From contig NC_134679.1 of the NCBI RefSeq assembly GCF_024713945.1, positions 1,617,001-1,681,000 on the forward strand: a stretch of 64,000 bases of DNA, given 5' to 3'. Every line of letters begins with the position of its first letter. Within the stretch, counting starts at the first letter, position 1. A program made the translations under genes and the position numbers. Positions 41,290-54,638 of this stretch are shown here, piece by piece. This DNA is from Dermatophagoides farinae (taxonomy: Eukaryota > Arthropoda > Arachnida > Sarcoptiformes > Pyroglyphidae). The notes below the pieces were generated by a model. The model had not been told where the DNA came from. It saw only the letters and a list, made by a program, of their open reading frames with translations, and made no database searches.

Positions 41290-44200
41290 TTATGAAACAT
41301 TTGACATGCTACTGTTCATTGTAAGATAATAAGGTAAAGATGGTGTTAATGTTGTTGTCGCTGATTGACATGGACAATAATTTCCATTACAAATATGTGT
41401 AGATGATTTTTGACATTGTTTTCCAAACATTTTTGTTGATGTTGTATTTTTTAATCGTATAACCAATATAACGGTAACTGCACAAGTGATCAATAGTAGT
41501 AATGCAAATAAAACGATACTTATAATGAATCCAGTAGCTGGTAAACAGATCATACTAGGTAAATCGGTTATTGTTTCATCGATTTCTATTAAATTATCAG
41601 TAGAACCGGGACCATTACCACCACCACCACCACCACCATTATTGGTTAACGGCAGTGAAAAAGCAACATCACCAGGTGCAACTACTTTGATTATTTTTTC
41701 AGTATTTACATCAGTCGAAATCTTTGTTTCATCATCATCATTATTATCGGATTGATAATCATGAGAATTTATTGATTTTTTCTTTCGTTCCAGTTTGTTT
41801 AGATTAAGCGATCTAGGCATGGCACCAATCGCATTCAATGTCATAGGTAAATTACTTTGATTTTGTCGCATTTGTTGTTGATGATGTTGACTAGCATGAT
41901 TATGATGATGAACTGTCGATAAGGTTGTCGTTGCTATCTCACCAAATCTATTCAAAAATTTACGATTATCATCTTTTTGTAGGCCACCACCAAAATCATC
42001 GCCTTCACAGTTGACCGGTGGACATTCATGGCGACATACTTGGATGACACATTGAAAATGTACATTCATTGAATCAGGAAATTTGAATGCTTTAAAATAG
42101 GCATATGAAACAACCGTGGCGGATGGACCGAAATTTTTAACCCGTTGAAATTTCGACATAATTTTCGGCCTCACAATACAGCCATATTCATCCACCAATT
42201 GAATTGGTTGATGTTTACCATCATGTGCAATACAATTACGTACTAACATATCGAATTTATTCTCTTCATCTTTGATGGCCAATACCATGGTCATTGTTTG
42301 ACCAATTTTAACGATGCCAGCAACTTCACTAGCCCATGGTCCTTTGCCCACTTGAATCTGCATCCAACATTGAATATTATCGCCCAAAAAATTAGCGGTA
42401 ACCGCATCCAACATATCAACATTGAATGGTCGAAATGTAACGGATTTTTCATAAAAATCATACCAAGTGCAACGTAATTTTCTTGCTTGATCCCAAATTT
42501 CTTGTACTTGAGGATCATATTGTATAATAATTGTATTCTCAATAAAAAGACCCAATGATGATGATGGACTATTCGTTTTTTCACTGCTTGCCATTCCACA
42601 TGATCCTAGATAGATTTCAAAATTTGCCTGAAGCTTTCCAGAACCTTTAATAAATGAATGGAATTGATGATCGAATCAAACCATATATACAAATTAAATG
42701 GAAAGAAAATTGAATCAATTTTAAGGTTAACATTAATATTAAATAGAATATAAAACATACCTGCGGGCAAATGGATACATTTTGGGTCGCTATTTAATTT
42801 AATCGATAAAGGTATAAAACAAATCATTAGAAATGATTACAACAACAACAACAAAAAAGTCGGTCAAATTAAATCGAAATAATCATCATCACCATTAATG
42901 ATGATTCGATTCATTGATATAAATTATTCAGAAAAAAAGGAAAAAAAATTAAACTTGCCTATAGTATCCTTTGCTAAAAATAACACCATTGAATGGTCGA
43001 TCAAATTCAATATTAACTTTCATTTGATTTTTCTCACATTTTACGTTGATTGTCTATGTAGGGGAAACAAAAATGAAGAAAGAAACAAATGTTGGTTAGT
43101 GAAAAGAAATGAAATAAAATTTTAAACTGATGTATAAAATTGCATCGTTTTTTTTCGTGTGAAATTTCATCGATTTGACAATTTAAAATGTGATGAATAT
43201 TATGGCTGGCCATAAATCATAGATTAATCTATCTTTAAGCTTTCATCAAATCATAAAAAAACATTGAAAAATCATCGGATTTAGAACAAATTTTTTTCAA
43301 TATGATGGAATTTTACCGTGAAAAATCTTTTTTTCTTCTTCTTGTCTGATACAAATCATCATGAAAATAAATATGAAAAAAAAATGGATAACGATGACCT
43401 TTAATAACAATGTTTTTTTTCCCAGTAAAAAAATAGGAGTAACAAAATATCCAATTCATTAAAAAAAAAATTCCAAACAATTTAGCATCCCAAACAACAA
43501 AAAAAACCCTGATCATTTTAGGTATCCATTATAATCATCATCATCATCATCGTTATTATAGTCCATTCAATTCATATCATCATTGATCATCATGGTCAGC
43601 AAATGGAAAGAAAAATGAATGAAATATGAACAGAACAAAATACTACCTACGACATGATGATGATCATCATCATCATTATCAAGATTATTTGTACGATCAT
43701 TTTTTTTCTGTGTGTGTGTGTGTGTATGTGCGTTTGTTTTCCAACCATGAGGATTATCATTATTGTTATTTGTTCAACTATTGTCTTGCTAGATTCATCA
43801 CCTTTTTCTTTCTTTTTTCTCCTTCATCATTATTATCAACATAGAGAACTGACCATTGATCATAATCATTATCATTGCAAATTTTGGCTATTTTTTTTCT
43901 CGTACTACCCTCGTGGATCCTCATTCATATATACTCGGAAGAATTTTTTTTTTCTATGATTAATAATTCAACATTGTTTTCAATCTCTGTGTGTGTGTGT
44001 GTGTGTGTATGTGTTTAGAATGTCAAAACAACCAAACAGGAAAGCAAAGAAAAAAAAACTATATTTCAAGTTTAAGGCTAATTTCTTACAAATAATATGC
44101 ACACACACACACACACACACGCACAATGGGTTGCGTGAGAAATAATATAAACACAATGAGTAAACTTGCATTTCGATTTGACGGACAAGCATACACATAC

Positions 44201-45295
44201 AAATACCGGTAATCGGTTATCATGTGAGGAATGTGTGTGTGTGTGTTTTCAGTATTCATCGTCACTCAGTCAGTCGGCCGATATATCCGAAGATATGCTA
44301 CCTTACGACCTAAATTTTTTGTTTTCTTTCTGTTTCATTATAAACACATTTGTAGAGAATTGTTCACCAATAATCATCATCAAATCGACGTTTTTTCGTG
44401 TTTGAAGGAGAGTTTCTATTATACACCATATATTTGTTCAGTTATAAAGATGATGATGGTGATGGTGATGGTGATGAAGATGAGAGATTGATGTTCGATA
44501 ATTTCTTTTTTTTCAATTATCTTATATATATTGTGATTCGAAAAATGGTCAGTAAGAATGAAGGATAAACAAAAAACAAAACAAAACAAAACAAAAAATG
44601 ATGACCATACGAATAGCATTCGTTGCTTGGTGAAGTGATAGATATTGAAAAAAAACCAATCGAATCAAATTGAATTGTACGAATGAAAATCATCATCGAT
44701 CAAATTCAATCGATTTAATTGTATAATTTTCCAATTGTTGTGTGGTATGACATATATATTGATTTGTTGTTGTTGTTGTTGTGATGATTTTTTTTTTGTT
44801 ACCTTGATCATTGAAGATTCCGGACGAACCATTGGCCAAAGTTCATTTTGACTTGCATCGATTGGCATTTTATTATTATTATTATTATTATTGTAGAAAT
44901 TTGATGGTATATTTTTATTCTTCATAAAAATAGGTGCACCATTATGATTATTATGATTATTATTATTATTATCATCATCATTCATATCATATTGATCAGG
45001 AAATGAACGATGTTCTGCAGGTATAGCCATTGTTTCTTCTTCCAATAAATCTGATTTGCTATCAATTTCTTTTACCATTATATCCTGTTATATATTATAT
45101 AGAAAATAGAATAAATAATTTAATTCAATGATGATCAATCACAGAAAAAAAACAATCGACACCTACCGTTACAAGACAAAGAAAAATAATCGAACGAATA
45201 GTCGTTATAATCGACCATTTTGTTGTCCCAATTGTTAATAGAGCCGTTTTTGTTCTTGTTGTTGTCGTAAACATTTTGCCAATGTTTTTCAACAT
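41290..45295 (-). CDS. ZP-domain transmembrane protein, dusky/miniature type (second of two)
   Basis: Five minus-strand exons close in phase to 629 aa: 45295-45167, 45084-44803, 43053-42959, 42789-42761, 42644-41290. Exon 1 gives a hydrophobic N-terminus (IRSIIFLCLVT) fit for a signal peptide; a second in-frame ATG lies at codon 8. Exon 2 is Asn/Asp-rich. Exons 3-5 hold the ZP domain: INVKCEKNQMKVNIEFDRPF, SDPKCIHLPAG, ENTIIIQYDPQVQEIWDQ, MQIQVGKGPWASEVAGIVKI, FDMLVRNCIAHDGKH, GCIVRPKIMSKFQRVKNFGP, AFKFPDSMNVHFQCVIQVCR. A basic stretch (LERKKKS) and then one membrane segment (TGFIISIVLFALLLLITCAV) follow. It is clearly a paralog of the ZP gene at 31.6-33.9 kb and likely works in the same apical matrix. 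Odd points: a 29-nt micro-exon, a GC-AG intron before it, and a 1.75-kb intron 2. A likely 5'-UTR acceptor (TTTTTCAG) lies 22 nt before the ATG. Confidence 0.93.
42761..42789 (-). other. 29-nt micro-exon of ZP gene 2
   Basis: Encodes DPKCIHLPA plus one nucleotide at each side. The preceding intron starts with GC (TAT-AG then GCAAGT, at 42958-42957), the standard rare GC donor context, and ends ATAG. The cysteine it carries aligns with the one in CIYLMPNSG of the paralog, so the exon is needed for the ZP disulfide pattern. Confidence 0.8.
43054..44802 (-). other. Long intron 2 of ZP gene 2
   Basis: A 1,749-nt intron between the Asn-rich exon and the ZP domain. It contains GT runs (43709-43727, 43988-44008), a CA run (44100-44120) and GAT/GGT repeats at 44450-44480. 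I see no exon inside. Confidence 0.7.
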
Positions 45296-46862
45296 TATTA
45301 TATAATAATTAGATCTGAAAAAGAAGGAAGAAAAAGTGATTAATTTCAATTTGAATAAAAATCGAAAATAAAAATAAAAAAAAATAATATCTGGATCAAA
45401 TCGTAAATGCCGGTCATGATCTATATATAATAATAACAATGGCATGTATCTACTGCTATTGAAATGTGGACAATGATATCTATCATTATAAAGTAAAAAA
45501 AAAAAATTTCATTCATTCATTCCAATTCGCTGTTATCAAGAATCAATTTTTTTTGTTGCCCCGTAGTATTCAGTACAAAATTGAATAATAATATGGATGT
45601 CATTGTGTCATTATCAACATCATCGTCAACAACAACAACAACAACAACACTTTGGTCATTGATATTCTTCTTTTTTTTTGCATCTATATTCGTGTATTCG
45701 TGTATGCACCATAGATAACGAATAACAAGAAAAGACATTGTTCGAATGAATCTTTGTTCTTATCATCATCATCATCATCATGAAAACATTTGACATTTTT
45801 ATTTTCATAATTACATGATGATGATGATGACAAATGGCAAAATCATTATTATTCATCAACATTTATCTGTATATACATTTTAGTTAAATTTAGGTTTTAT
45901 CTTGAAAAATATTATTTATCACATTTTTTTCTTCTTCTTCTTCTCACTTCAGTACATCTTTACTTTTACGTTGTTGAATATGAATGTCTCGACAAAAAAA
46001 AAAAAATAATAAATAAAAGAAGAAGAAACGGTTCATCTGTCAATATAATCATAATCCAATGTCATTATCATCATCATTATCATAATCATTATGGCAATTA
46101 TGATCATCATCATCTTTCAATACACATTTTGGATTCATTTATTTGACAATGAAAAGAAAAAAAATATATTTTGTCAACAAAAGATTGGTTAGATGCAATG
46201 AAAAAAAAGAAATGATAAACAAACTGAATTCACAGTCGCAGATGAATGAATTTCTGTTCCACAATCCATAAGCTAATAATCAATAAGATTTTTCTATGGG
46301 TAGCTCGTTTTCTCTCTCTCTCTCTCTCTCTTTCTACCCGTCATCATCATAATCATCATCATCTTTCATTGCAACATTGATTTTTTTGATAAATACTCGA
46401 TCAATCTAGCTGAAAAAAGAGGGATTGAGATCGAAACCACCAGCACCAAAAAAAAACACGGTCACCATCTTTATTTTCAACCATTTAGCTGCTAATCAGG
46501 TCATATTCGTGTGTGTGTAGATTTTCAATGTCAACCGTCTGCTCTGTGTGCGTGTGTGTGTGTGTGTCGATGGTGTCCCAGATTTTTATTTTATTTTCGA
46601 TATGATCATCTTGATCAATAATCGTGGTGGTATTTTTTTTTTTTTTTTTAAACAGCCGTTTTTCACATTTTTTTAGCCTCGAAAATTTACCGGAAAAAAA
46701 AGATGAAAAATTACCGGCTAAGAATTTTTATTTTTTTTATTTTTTTTTTGAATGATAACCACAACAAGGAAACAAGTTAAAATTCCAAGTGAATAATTTG
46801 TTTTAAATAAAAATACTAAATAATTTAGTTTGAATAGAATTCAAATGGATAATTTGACGTTA

Positions 46863-46899
46863 GATCGGTCAGTCGGTCGGTTGGTCGGTCGGTCGGTCG
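46863..46899. repeat. GGTC/GTCG tetranucleotide tandem repeat
   Basis: About nine slightly varied copies of the GTCG unit (one copy is GTTG). It stands out as GC-rich against the AT-rich surroundings. Confidence 0.9.
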
Positions 46900-48623
46900 A
46901 ACGATTCATTGAAATATTTTTTTTTATAAATCGAAATGAATGAATCTCATTGCATTGATTTTGGCCATAACAATGACCAAATGAATAAAAAAACGAATAA
47001 AAAGCGTATTTCTTTCTTTCTTTTTTTTCAAATGAAAAGAATAAATCAAATGATGATTATATAATCATAAACGATATTCTACTTTTTTCTGGTTTAAAAA
47101 TGAAAAAAAAATACCCAATCATACAAAAAAAACATAACTCTGTACTTTTGTTGAATGATTTTCTTCAGTTGCTCAAAAAAAAAAAATTTTGATCATAAAT
47201 TTCATGCAATCCTCATTCATTCATTCATCGAATCGATTGACAATACAATACAACGAATGAATGGAATGATATGATGATGACCATAGCCAGAGAGCCACAA
47301 CAACAACAACAACAACAACAACAAAAACAAACGACAAAGACCATAGACTATAATCACACAATTACAAATTACAAACAACAAACACATACACACACACACA
47401 CACACACAAAATAACAATGAAAAAAAACCATTTATCGGAAGATAAAAAAAAATTGGACAACAAAATAATCTTTGTTGTTGTTGTTGTTGTGGTGGTGGCG
47501 GTTGTTGTTGTTGTTGAAAGTTTCGATTTACAATAATAATAATAATAATAATGAGCAGAAAAAAAGGATAATGATTTTATTCATCATCCGTCATATAATC
47601 TTCATGGTATTATGATGTAATTATTTTACATTTAACCGAACTAGGTAATAATCATCAATATATACATCATTGATGGTTAAATCTGCATTGTTTTTTGTTT
47701 CTGTTCCTATCGGTAAATTTTACCCAATTTTATATCACTACACTGAAAAAAACTACTATTTTTTTTCTCTATTCTAAATCATGAAGAGAACAAAAAAAAA
47801 AAGAAGTGAATCATAAGTCCATGAAAATGACTTTTGTTTATGTAAATGAAAATTGATTTAATTGATCAGTGGCAAAACGACGAAAAAAAAACTCTGTGAA
47901 TATTTATCCCAAATGATCCATGACAACAATCATGTTCAGCATTTACAACAACAACAACAAAAAACATTTAACAAAATTTTTTTCAAAGAGGTAAAAAAAT
48001 GGAACGGATTTGATCGTTAAAAAAACTGATCATCGACAATTTGGATGTTTGAAAATTTATTCGTATTTTAATGGATAATAATAATAATAATCACCGGTTC
48101 GATGATCAAGGAGAAAAAAAACATTATTCGACGAACAATCCTATGAAAAGAATGAAAAAAAAATTTTAAAAAATTTTCATTTTTTTTCAATTTGGCTGCT
48201 AAATAAAAATGGTTAAAAATAGCGAAATAAAAAAAATTCGTGTTGATCATTTGAATTCAATTCATCATCATCATCATAATAATAAAGATGGTGATCGATA
48301 ATCACAGAGATGATGATTTCAAGCAACAACAACAAAAAATTCAATTTCAATCGACAATACAACATTAGCAGATTTTTGAAATATTATGGTGTGTGTGTGT
48401 TCGATTATTGGATTCGAATTTTTTTTTTTTTTTTTTATTTCAAAATCTCACCCACATATAAAATGATGGATGATAATTTTCACCTATCACCACAAAAAAA
48501 TATTAACCTGGAAAAAATTCAACATTCAATGATTGACAGTGAAATAATAAAACAAAACATGAAATAATTTCGAGGTGGTTGATTAACCTAGTGTGAAATT
48601 CTAGTAAAATGGTATGATGAAAC

Positions 48624-48624
<1 letters not shown>

Positions 48625-48657
<33 letters not shown>
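48625..48657. repeat. Poly-A run (33 nt), longest homopolymer seen
   Basis: An uninterrupted A tract. The sequence before it (48300-48600) contains a short open frame (48310-48567). I see no target-site duplication or known element, so a processed retrocopy is possible but not supported. Confidence 0.9.
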
Positions 48658-48659
<2 letters not shown>

Positions 48660-49434
48660 ATCCATCACAACGATACACAGTGATAATCATAAGAAAAGGG
48701 GTACACACACACACACAAGCAAAAGGGTGACAGATTTCAATCATCATATCTTTCATTACTAGCGAACAACTAGAATTTATGTGTCAATCGTTGTTAATCA
48801 ATGAAAAAAAAACCAAAGAAATCAAAAAAAAAAAAATGATACACCATATGCCAAAAGATAGGAAAAAAAGAATGATCATGAATGAAACCACAAAAAAAAA
48901 TCAAAGCCAAATTAGTATCGAATAAAACGAAATGAAGAAGTGTGTGTGGTAAACAATTTCCCCCCGTCCGCCCCTTATTTCAATCAATAATCATCATCAA
49001 ACATATCGTTTTGGTTGTCGTTCGATCGTAACGGAATATTTTTTTTCTTCTTCTTCTTCTTCTTCATCATTTCATTCATTCATTCATCTTTTACACTGTG
49101 AATTTCTTTTGAAGCGAAACAGATAGATAAATAAGTCTAATTCTTTTTCTTTCTTTTTTTTTGTTTTTGATTTACTAGAATAAACTTGAAATGACATCAT
49201 GATGATGGAGATGATCATTTCGATCATCATCATCATCATCATCAAAAATGATGATCGGCATGAGATTTCATGTGTTCAGTCAAGCAAAAATTGTTACACG
49301 ATTGCTTGATTGTTTTTTTTTGGTCGAAGAAAAAAGAAGAAAAAAAAATCAAAGATGATATAGACAGATAAATTCGAACTTCTAATAAATCTTTGAACAA
49401 AAAATTCGAATCTATTTGGAATGGACCGACAAAC

Positions 49435-49465
49435 AGACAGACAAGCAGACAAGCAGACAAGTGGA
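49435..49465. repeat. CAGACAAG minisatellite
   Basis: About four copies of an 8-nt unit (ACAAGCAG-type), unlike the di- and trinucleotide repeats that dominate the window. Confidence 0.8.
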
Positions 49466-52318
49466 CAAACTTGATATTGAATGTTTTGATTGAATGATTG
49501 ATTCAAATAGGAAATGTTCAGATTGGGTGACATTTTTTTTTGTTTTGTTTTATTTTTGAGGAAGGGACGTCAATCTTATCTTTCATGATGATCTACGATT
49601 TGAAATATTATATCAATAGCATGAATATTCATTTTTTCTTTGGTTTTTTTTTGAAAAATTTGTCTACCTTGAAAATAAGAATGAATTTTTTGTATCAAAA
49701 TTAAAAAAACGACATGCATGTAAAATAATGAAACAAAACTTACCTTGTAGTTGTGGTATTGTGCAAAGATTTGTTGATAATGTCCAATGAATGACACTTG
49801 ATCGTTGTTGTTGTTTTTTTTTTTTTTTTTTTTTGAAAAAATGAAAAAATTTAACAATTCAAAGTGAACACTGCAACCATCGTCACTATCGATTATAGAA
49901 TCGATATCACAAAATAGATTATAGAACACCACCACTACCACCACCACGCAAACAACTTTAATGAATTCAAAAAATTGATGAAAAAAATGTTTTCACTTTA
50001 AAATTAATATTAATATAATATAATTGGATTAAGAATCTTTCGATTTAAAGTGATGAATATCTGTCGATCATATGGCAAGCGTTTTCAAGCAATCAAATAT
50101 TTTAACAATTCTATTACCTATTCGGCTATTCAACAACAACGACGATATCGATCAAAGTAATGAAATGAAATGGTAAATATAAAGAACCCGAAAATCTTTT
50201 TTTTGGACAACCAAATATAACACCCAATTTTTTTTTGTTCAATATTCACATGTTATTTTTCTCTCATCTCATCTTCTCACTTCATATCTTTCTCACCAAA
50301 GAAACAAAAAACGAAAACGAAGAAGAAAAAAAAAGAATTTATTATACACACACGAGACATACGTAAAGTTTTGCCGAAAAATCGTGAATTGAAATAAAAG
50401 AGAAAGAAAACAAGAGACATGATAATCGTCAATGAAGAGAAACATATTCCAGAACAACTGTGAATTGGTCAAGTTTGTTTAGGCAAAAATTTTCGTTTTT
50501 CTTCGATTTGTACTCTTCAATGGAATGAAAATGTTGGCTAATAAATCAGGATACACACAAACATATTGACCGACCATATATATATTATAATATGTGCCAA
50601 GAAGCCATGATCATCGTTGTCGAATCAAGAAAAAACTAACAACAACAACAACAACAACAACAACATGACGACAAATCAAGCAACCGAACGAATGGTTGGT
50701 TGGTTGGTAGTTTTTGACCTACACCCGATGACCTAGATTTACAATGATGATTGCGCCCTCACATCAGATCGAACAAAATCCTGTTTTTTTTCATTGGGTT
50801 GTTTGTTGTCATATATTATGTGACCATCAACATTAAAAACAACCATAACATTCAAACATACTGGTATTCCGAATCGGTCTGGTCGTATCATGAAATGAAT
50901 TCTCATTACTCTATAATGATAACATGAAGAAGAAGAAGAAGAAGGGTTTCTTTTCACATCGCATAGCGAATGAATAAATTCAAACGAATTATAATGATGA
51001 TATTATTATTTATTTTACATTCAATCAATTCAAAACGACAAAATGATGACAATGATCTTTCAAAAGAAAAAGAAAAAAAATCAAGACGATGATCATTTAT
51101 GTTATATTTGACTTTGGTGGTGGTCGTATTAGGTGCATGATGATGATGATGATGATCAACAATCAACGCAATACCATCATCATCAATGAATATAATGATG
51201 ATCATCATCAAGATTGATGATAATGATATTCATTCGGACCTTATTATTATGATATGATTTTGATTGTCAACTTTTGTTGTTTTTTTTTTGTTGGCGAGGG
51301 TAATTGCCAAAAGAAACTAATTGAAATTACACGAAAAGGAATGAATGAAACGAATAAATAAATGAAACGAATTGAATGTTGTCTGAACAACATTATGATA
51401 TCGTTAAATTATTATCTAATTTTATAGATTATCGATAAATAAATTTTGTCTGATCTGGTGGTCGAATTGTTGAATGTGACACAAATTTTCAAAAAATTAT
51501 ATTCAATTGATGATCGATGAAAGAAAGAAAGAAAAAAAAATTCTGTTTGTTCCCCAGAAAATTTCCCATATCGAACAAATTGTTTTTCGTTTCGACGAAA
51601 CGAAACGAAACGAAAAAAATCATTGTGAAAATCAAAATGAAAAAAAAAATTTTTTGTTTGTTTATTCATTTTTTTTTGTCTGTGCATACACCATATTTCG
51701 AGAAAGTATTTTATTTTAGATATTTAAATTTTTTTTCTTCGTCGTCAATGGATTGCTCTCACTTTATTCACAATACATACACTGTTGTTGTCCAAGAATA
51801 ATTTTGAATTGAATAACAACCAATAACAAACCTAATTGTTCTGATTTGTTCATCCATATCCATACACACACACACAGAGAGACAAACATAAACAGTTATA
51901 TATATGGTGTTCATGTCCTGAACACAATCCATACATTGAGGTCCACCACCACCACCACCACCACCACAACCTAATATAAACCATCATTTGACAATTATGA
52001 TGACACCTACGCCTATTTATTATGTGGCTATTTATAAATCAAAAAAAAAAAAAAATATTTAAACCAACGACAAAATATTTAAATAATATCATTCGTTTGT
52101 CCATTTTTTTTTTCATTTTAATCGAGACAAAACAAAAAAAATAATCACACACACACCTTAATGTTGTTGAAATGGATTTTTGTTTTGTTTTTTCAACATC
52201 ATTTGGACACTTTTTTTTTGTGTCCAAATAATGTACTGATTGTGAGCATTAAATAAACACAAATCAACATGCTGACCATTATTTTAAACATGAACGAACT
52301 AAAACAAAATTCAAAACA

Positions 52319-52723
52319 ATGGATAGTCATACCAATGAATATATATATATGAGAAAAATAAATAAAAAAAGAAAAAAAAATTCATTCGACAGACCGAATC
52401 AAACGATCCATACGATTCATGCAAATCATTTGCATACGAAAAACAAACCCAAACAAGTCAAAGATTGTCGTAAAAATCAACATATAAATCTATCTACATA
52501 TGGCCATTTTTTGTTTAATGTTCATTCTATTATCATTCATATATTGTTATATCCACCAACAACACCAGCACCAAAAAAAAATGGTTCTTCTTCGTTTTTT
52601 TTGGCCATTGAAAATGAAAATCTAAAATTAGATCGTTATAATTCAATCACACATTTACAACAAGAAGCAATGGTAATGTCCGATTGTCATTTGAGCAGAA
52701 AAAAAATTAAATTAAAGATTTAA
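52319..52723 (+). other. Open frame of 134 codons, possible terminal exon
   Basis: The 3' half (from about 52550) has non-repetitive content (PPTTPAPKKNGSSS, AIENENLKLDRYNSITHLQQ) with codon use like the real genes here, and ends TAA at 52723. The 5' half looks random. I recognise no domain and find no strong acceptor or partner exon, so this may be chance. Confidence 0.2.
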
Positions 52724-53600
52724 ATTTAGCTTAGACACGGGTTTTTGTTTGTTTGTTTTATTTGATTTGAAAAAGAAAATTCATTTTATTATCATCATAT
52801 CGTTTATTGGTTTTTTTTTTGTAAATGTTTGAAAAAAGAATTTTGATAATTAATTTAAAAAAAAGACCAAGAATGATTATGGTTTGTGTGTGTGTGTGTG
52901 TATATGTTGTGTGTTGTCTTTGATAAATTTTGTTGGATTGTAAAGAAAAAAAAAATTTCCATCCAATATTATGGAAAGATGATTGATTTTTTTTTTCATT
53001 CGTCTTGGCATTTGTGTCATTCATTTTCTATCATTATCAATCGATTCAATTTCGAATAATTCGTGGTTTATATATTCGTTGGGCGTATATCATTGTGATT
53101 ATTCAATTTTTTTTCTATTATTTTGCTTGTTGTTGTCCTTTTTCATTTGTTCGTTCTGCTTATGATCACCATCATTTCGTATTATAATAATAATAATATT
53201 GGTAATGGGTAAATTTTGTGGTGACAAAACAGGATTTTTAAAAAAAACAGGCTTCTATTTGATGAAAGAAATGGGATCGTGAGAATTTATCAATCAATCG
53301 AATTCGATTTGAATATACATTGACATTATCGGTGAATTGCGAAATACAAGAAAATGAAACGATAAATGAACATTAGCAATTTTTTTTCACGAATTAAACA
53401 TTAATTATTTTTTGATGATTAAATAGAATGATGATGACATACATTTTTTGTTTGTTTGTTTGGCCACACGAATTTTAAGACATTATTGTGACATAATGTC
53501 TGATTATCTTGATTTTTTTGTTGTTGTTGTCGTTGTTATTTTCTTCACTAATAATTGGTGTTTTCGATATTTTTGATAAATCAATACGAATATTCTCATT

Positions 53601-54638
53601 TTACATACAAACATTTTGTGTATAATCATACTGTATGGTTGGAATAACTGATTGTACAAATTTCAAAAATACAATCAAATAACGATCAACTTCTAAATGT
53701 TTTTCATTTTCTTCCATTGTTGTCATTATTTTTTTCATCATTTCAGCATGTCTACATGGATGTACAGATGCCATCATACCGGGTATATTTGGATGCCATT
53801 CCATTGTAACGGTTTTTTTGGCATGATCTTGACTAATATCTTCATACATTTCATCAATGGATAATGGACGTAAATATTCATCATAACCGGATAACCATAA
53901 TCGTGGTGTTTGATAATATTTATCATACGTAATATAAAGATCATAAGTACGTGTTTGAATCACATTTTTATTATCACCAGAACGTATACTGGAATTTGGA
54001 TTTGCTTGTTCCATTAATTCTCGTTGTATTTTCGACAAATCAGCCACACACTTATCTTCTTCATCACCAACATTCTGTCGATTCATATAGGTTTCAATAT
54101 CTTCGGCTTCACTATCATCGTCATCATCATCATCATCATTTTTTTGATTATCATTGTTAGCAGCCATGTTCAAATCACGAACCTGATCGATCAATTCATC
54201 ATCTTCAGTTACTTCAACGCCAAGAACTACATCACCATCATCTTTTTGCATTTCCGTTTCATTGACATGCGCATCGACCCAGCCACCTTCATCATCATTT
54301 TCATCAATAATTTGTTCCTGAAATTTTATTGATTCCAAATCTTTGTAGCGTTTGAAACAATGCACTTTTGGATAAAAAAAAATCAAAAGATAATTATTAG
54401 CAAATTTTTTTAAAAAACAATTATCACCTTGTTTAGTAATTAGAAATTGTTTATTTGGTGGTAAATATGTTTTTAATTTTGTTTTATCACCCGTTTGCCA
54501 TTGCCATGTTGGACAATGATGAACAAGATGATCACCAGCTATCACAAATTCAGCAGGCGTTATAACACCAGTTTCTTTAAATCTTGATTCTTTTAACACT
54601 GGTGTTACATATTCGGCTACTTTTAAAAGCAATGACAT
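53601..54638 (-). CDS. Atg3: Autophagy E2-like enzyme ATG3
   Basis: Transfers ATG8/LC3 from ATG7 to phosphatidylethanolamine on autophagic membranes; cytosolic. Exon 1 is 54638-54428 and exon 2 is 54364-53601, joined in phase to 324 aa (human ATG3 is 314). Visible: the N-terminal amphipathic helix region ([20 protein letters not shown]), [20 protein letters not shown], the acidic flexible insert with a nine-Asp run, [20 protein letters not shown], the catalytic cysteine C274 in [11 protein letters not shown], and the conserved end [10 protein letters not shown]. The 63-nt intron (54427-54365, GTGATA to CAAAAG) is a multiple of three with no in-frame stop, so the frame reads straight through it. 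Family alignment ([15 protein letters not shown]) shows it is removed. The gene is head-to-head with cyclin B3, 840 bp apart. Confidence 0.97.
   Translation of the reverse strand: MSLLLKVAEYVTPVLKESRFKETGVITPAEFVIAGDHLVHHCPTWQWQTGDKTKLKTYLPPNKQFLITKQGDNCFLKKFANNYLLIFFYPKVHCFKRYKDLESIKFQEQIIDENDDEGGWVDAHVNETEMQKDDGDVVLGVEVTEDDELIDQVRDLNMAANNDNQKNDDDDDDDDSEAEDIETYMNRQNVGDEEDKCVADLSKIQRELMEQANPNSSIRSGDNKNVIQTRTYDLYITYDKYYQTPRLWLSGYDEYLRPLSIDEMYEDISQDHAKKTVTMEWHPNIPGMMASVHPCRHAEMMKKIMTTMEENEKHLEVDRYLIVFLKFVQSVIPTIQYDYTQNVCM

Larger units (their letters stand above)
45296..53600. other. 8.3-kb repeat-rich stretch with no supported gene
   Basis: Only simple repeats are clear: GTCG repeats (46863-46899), CAA run (47298-47325), poly-A of 33 nt (48625-48657), CTT run (49047-49065), CAGACAAG repeats (49435-49465), CAA run (50640-50665), and CAC/CCA repeats near 51941-51968. 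One open frame at 52319-52723 has less repetitive content and is listed separately as weak. Confidence 0.55.

Noticed and set aside
48310-48657. Processed retrocopy ending in a 33-nt poly-A
   Set aside because: The ORF before the A run has no recognisable parent, and no target-site duplication is visible.
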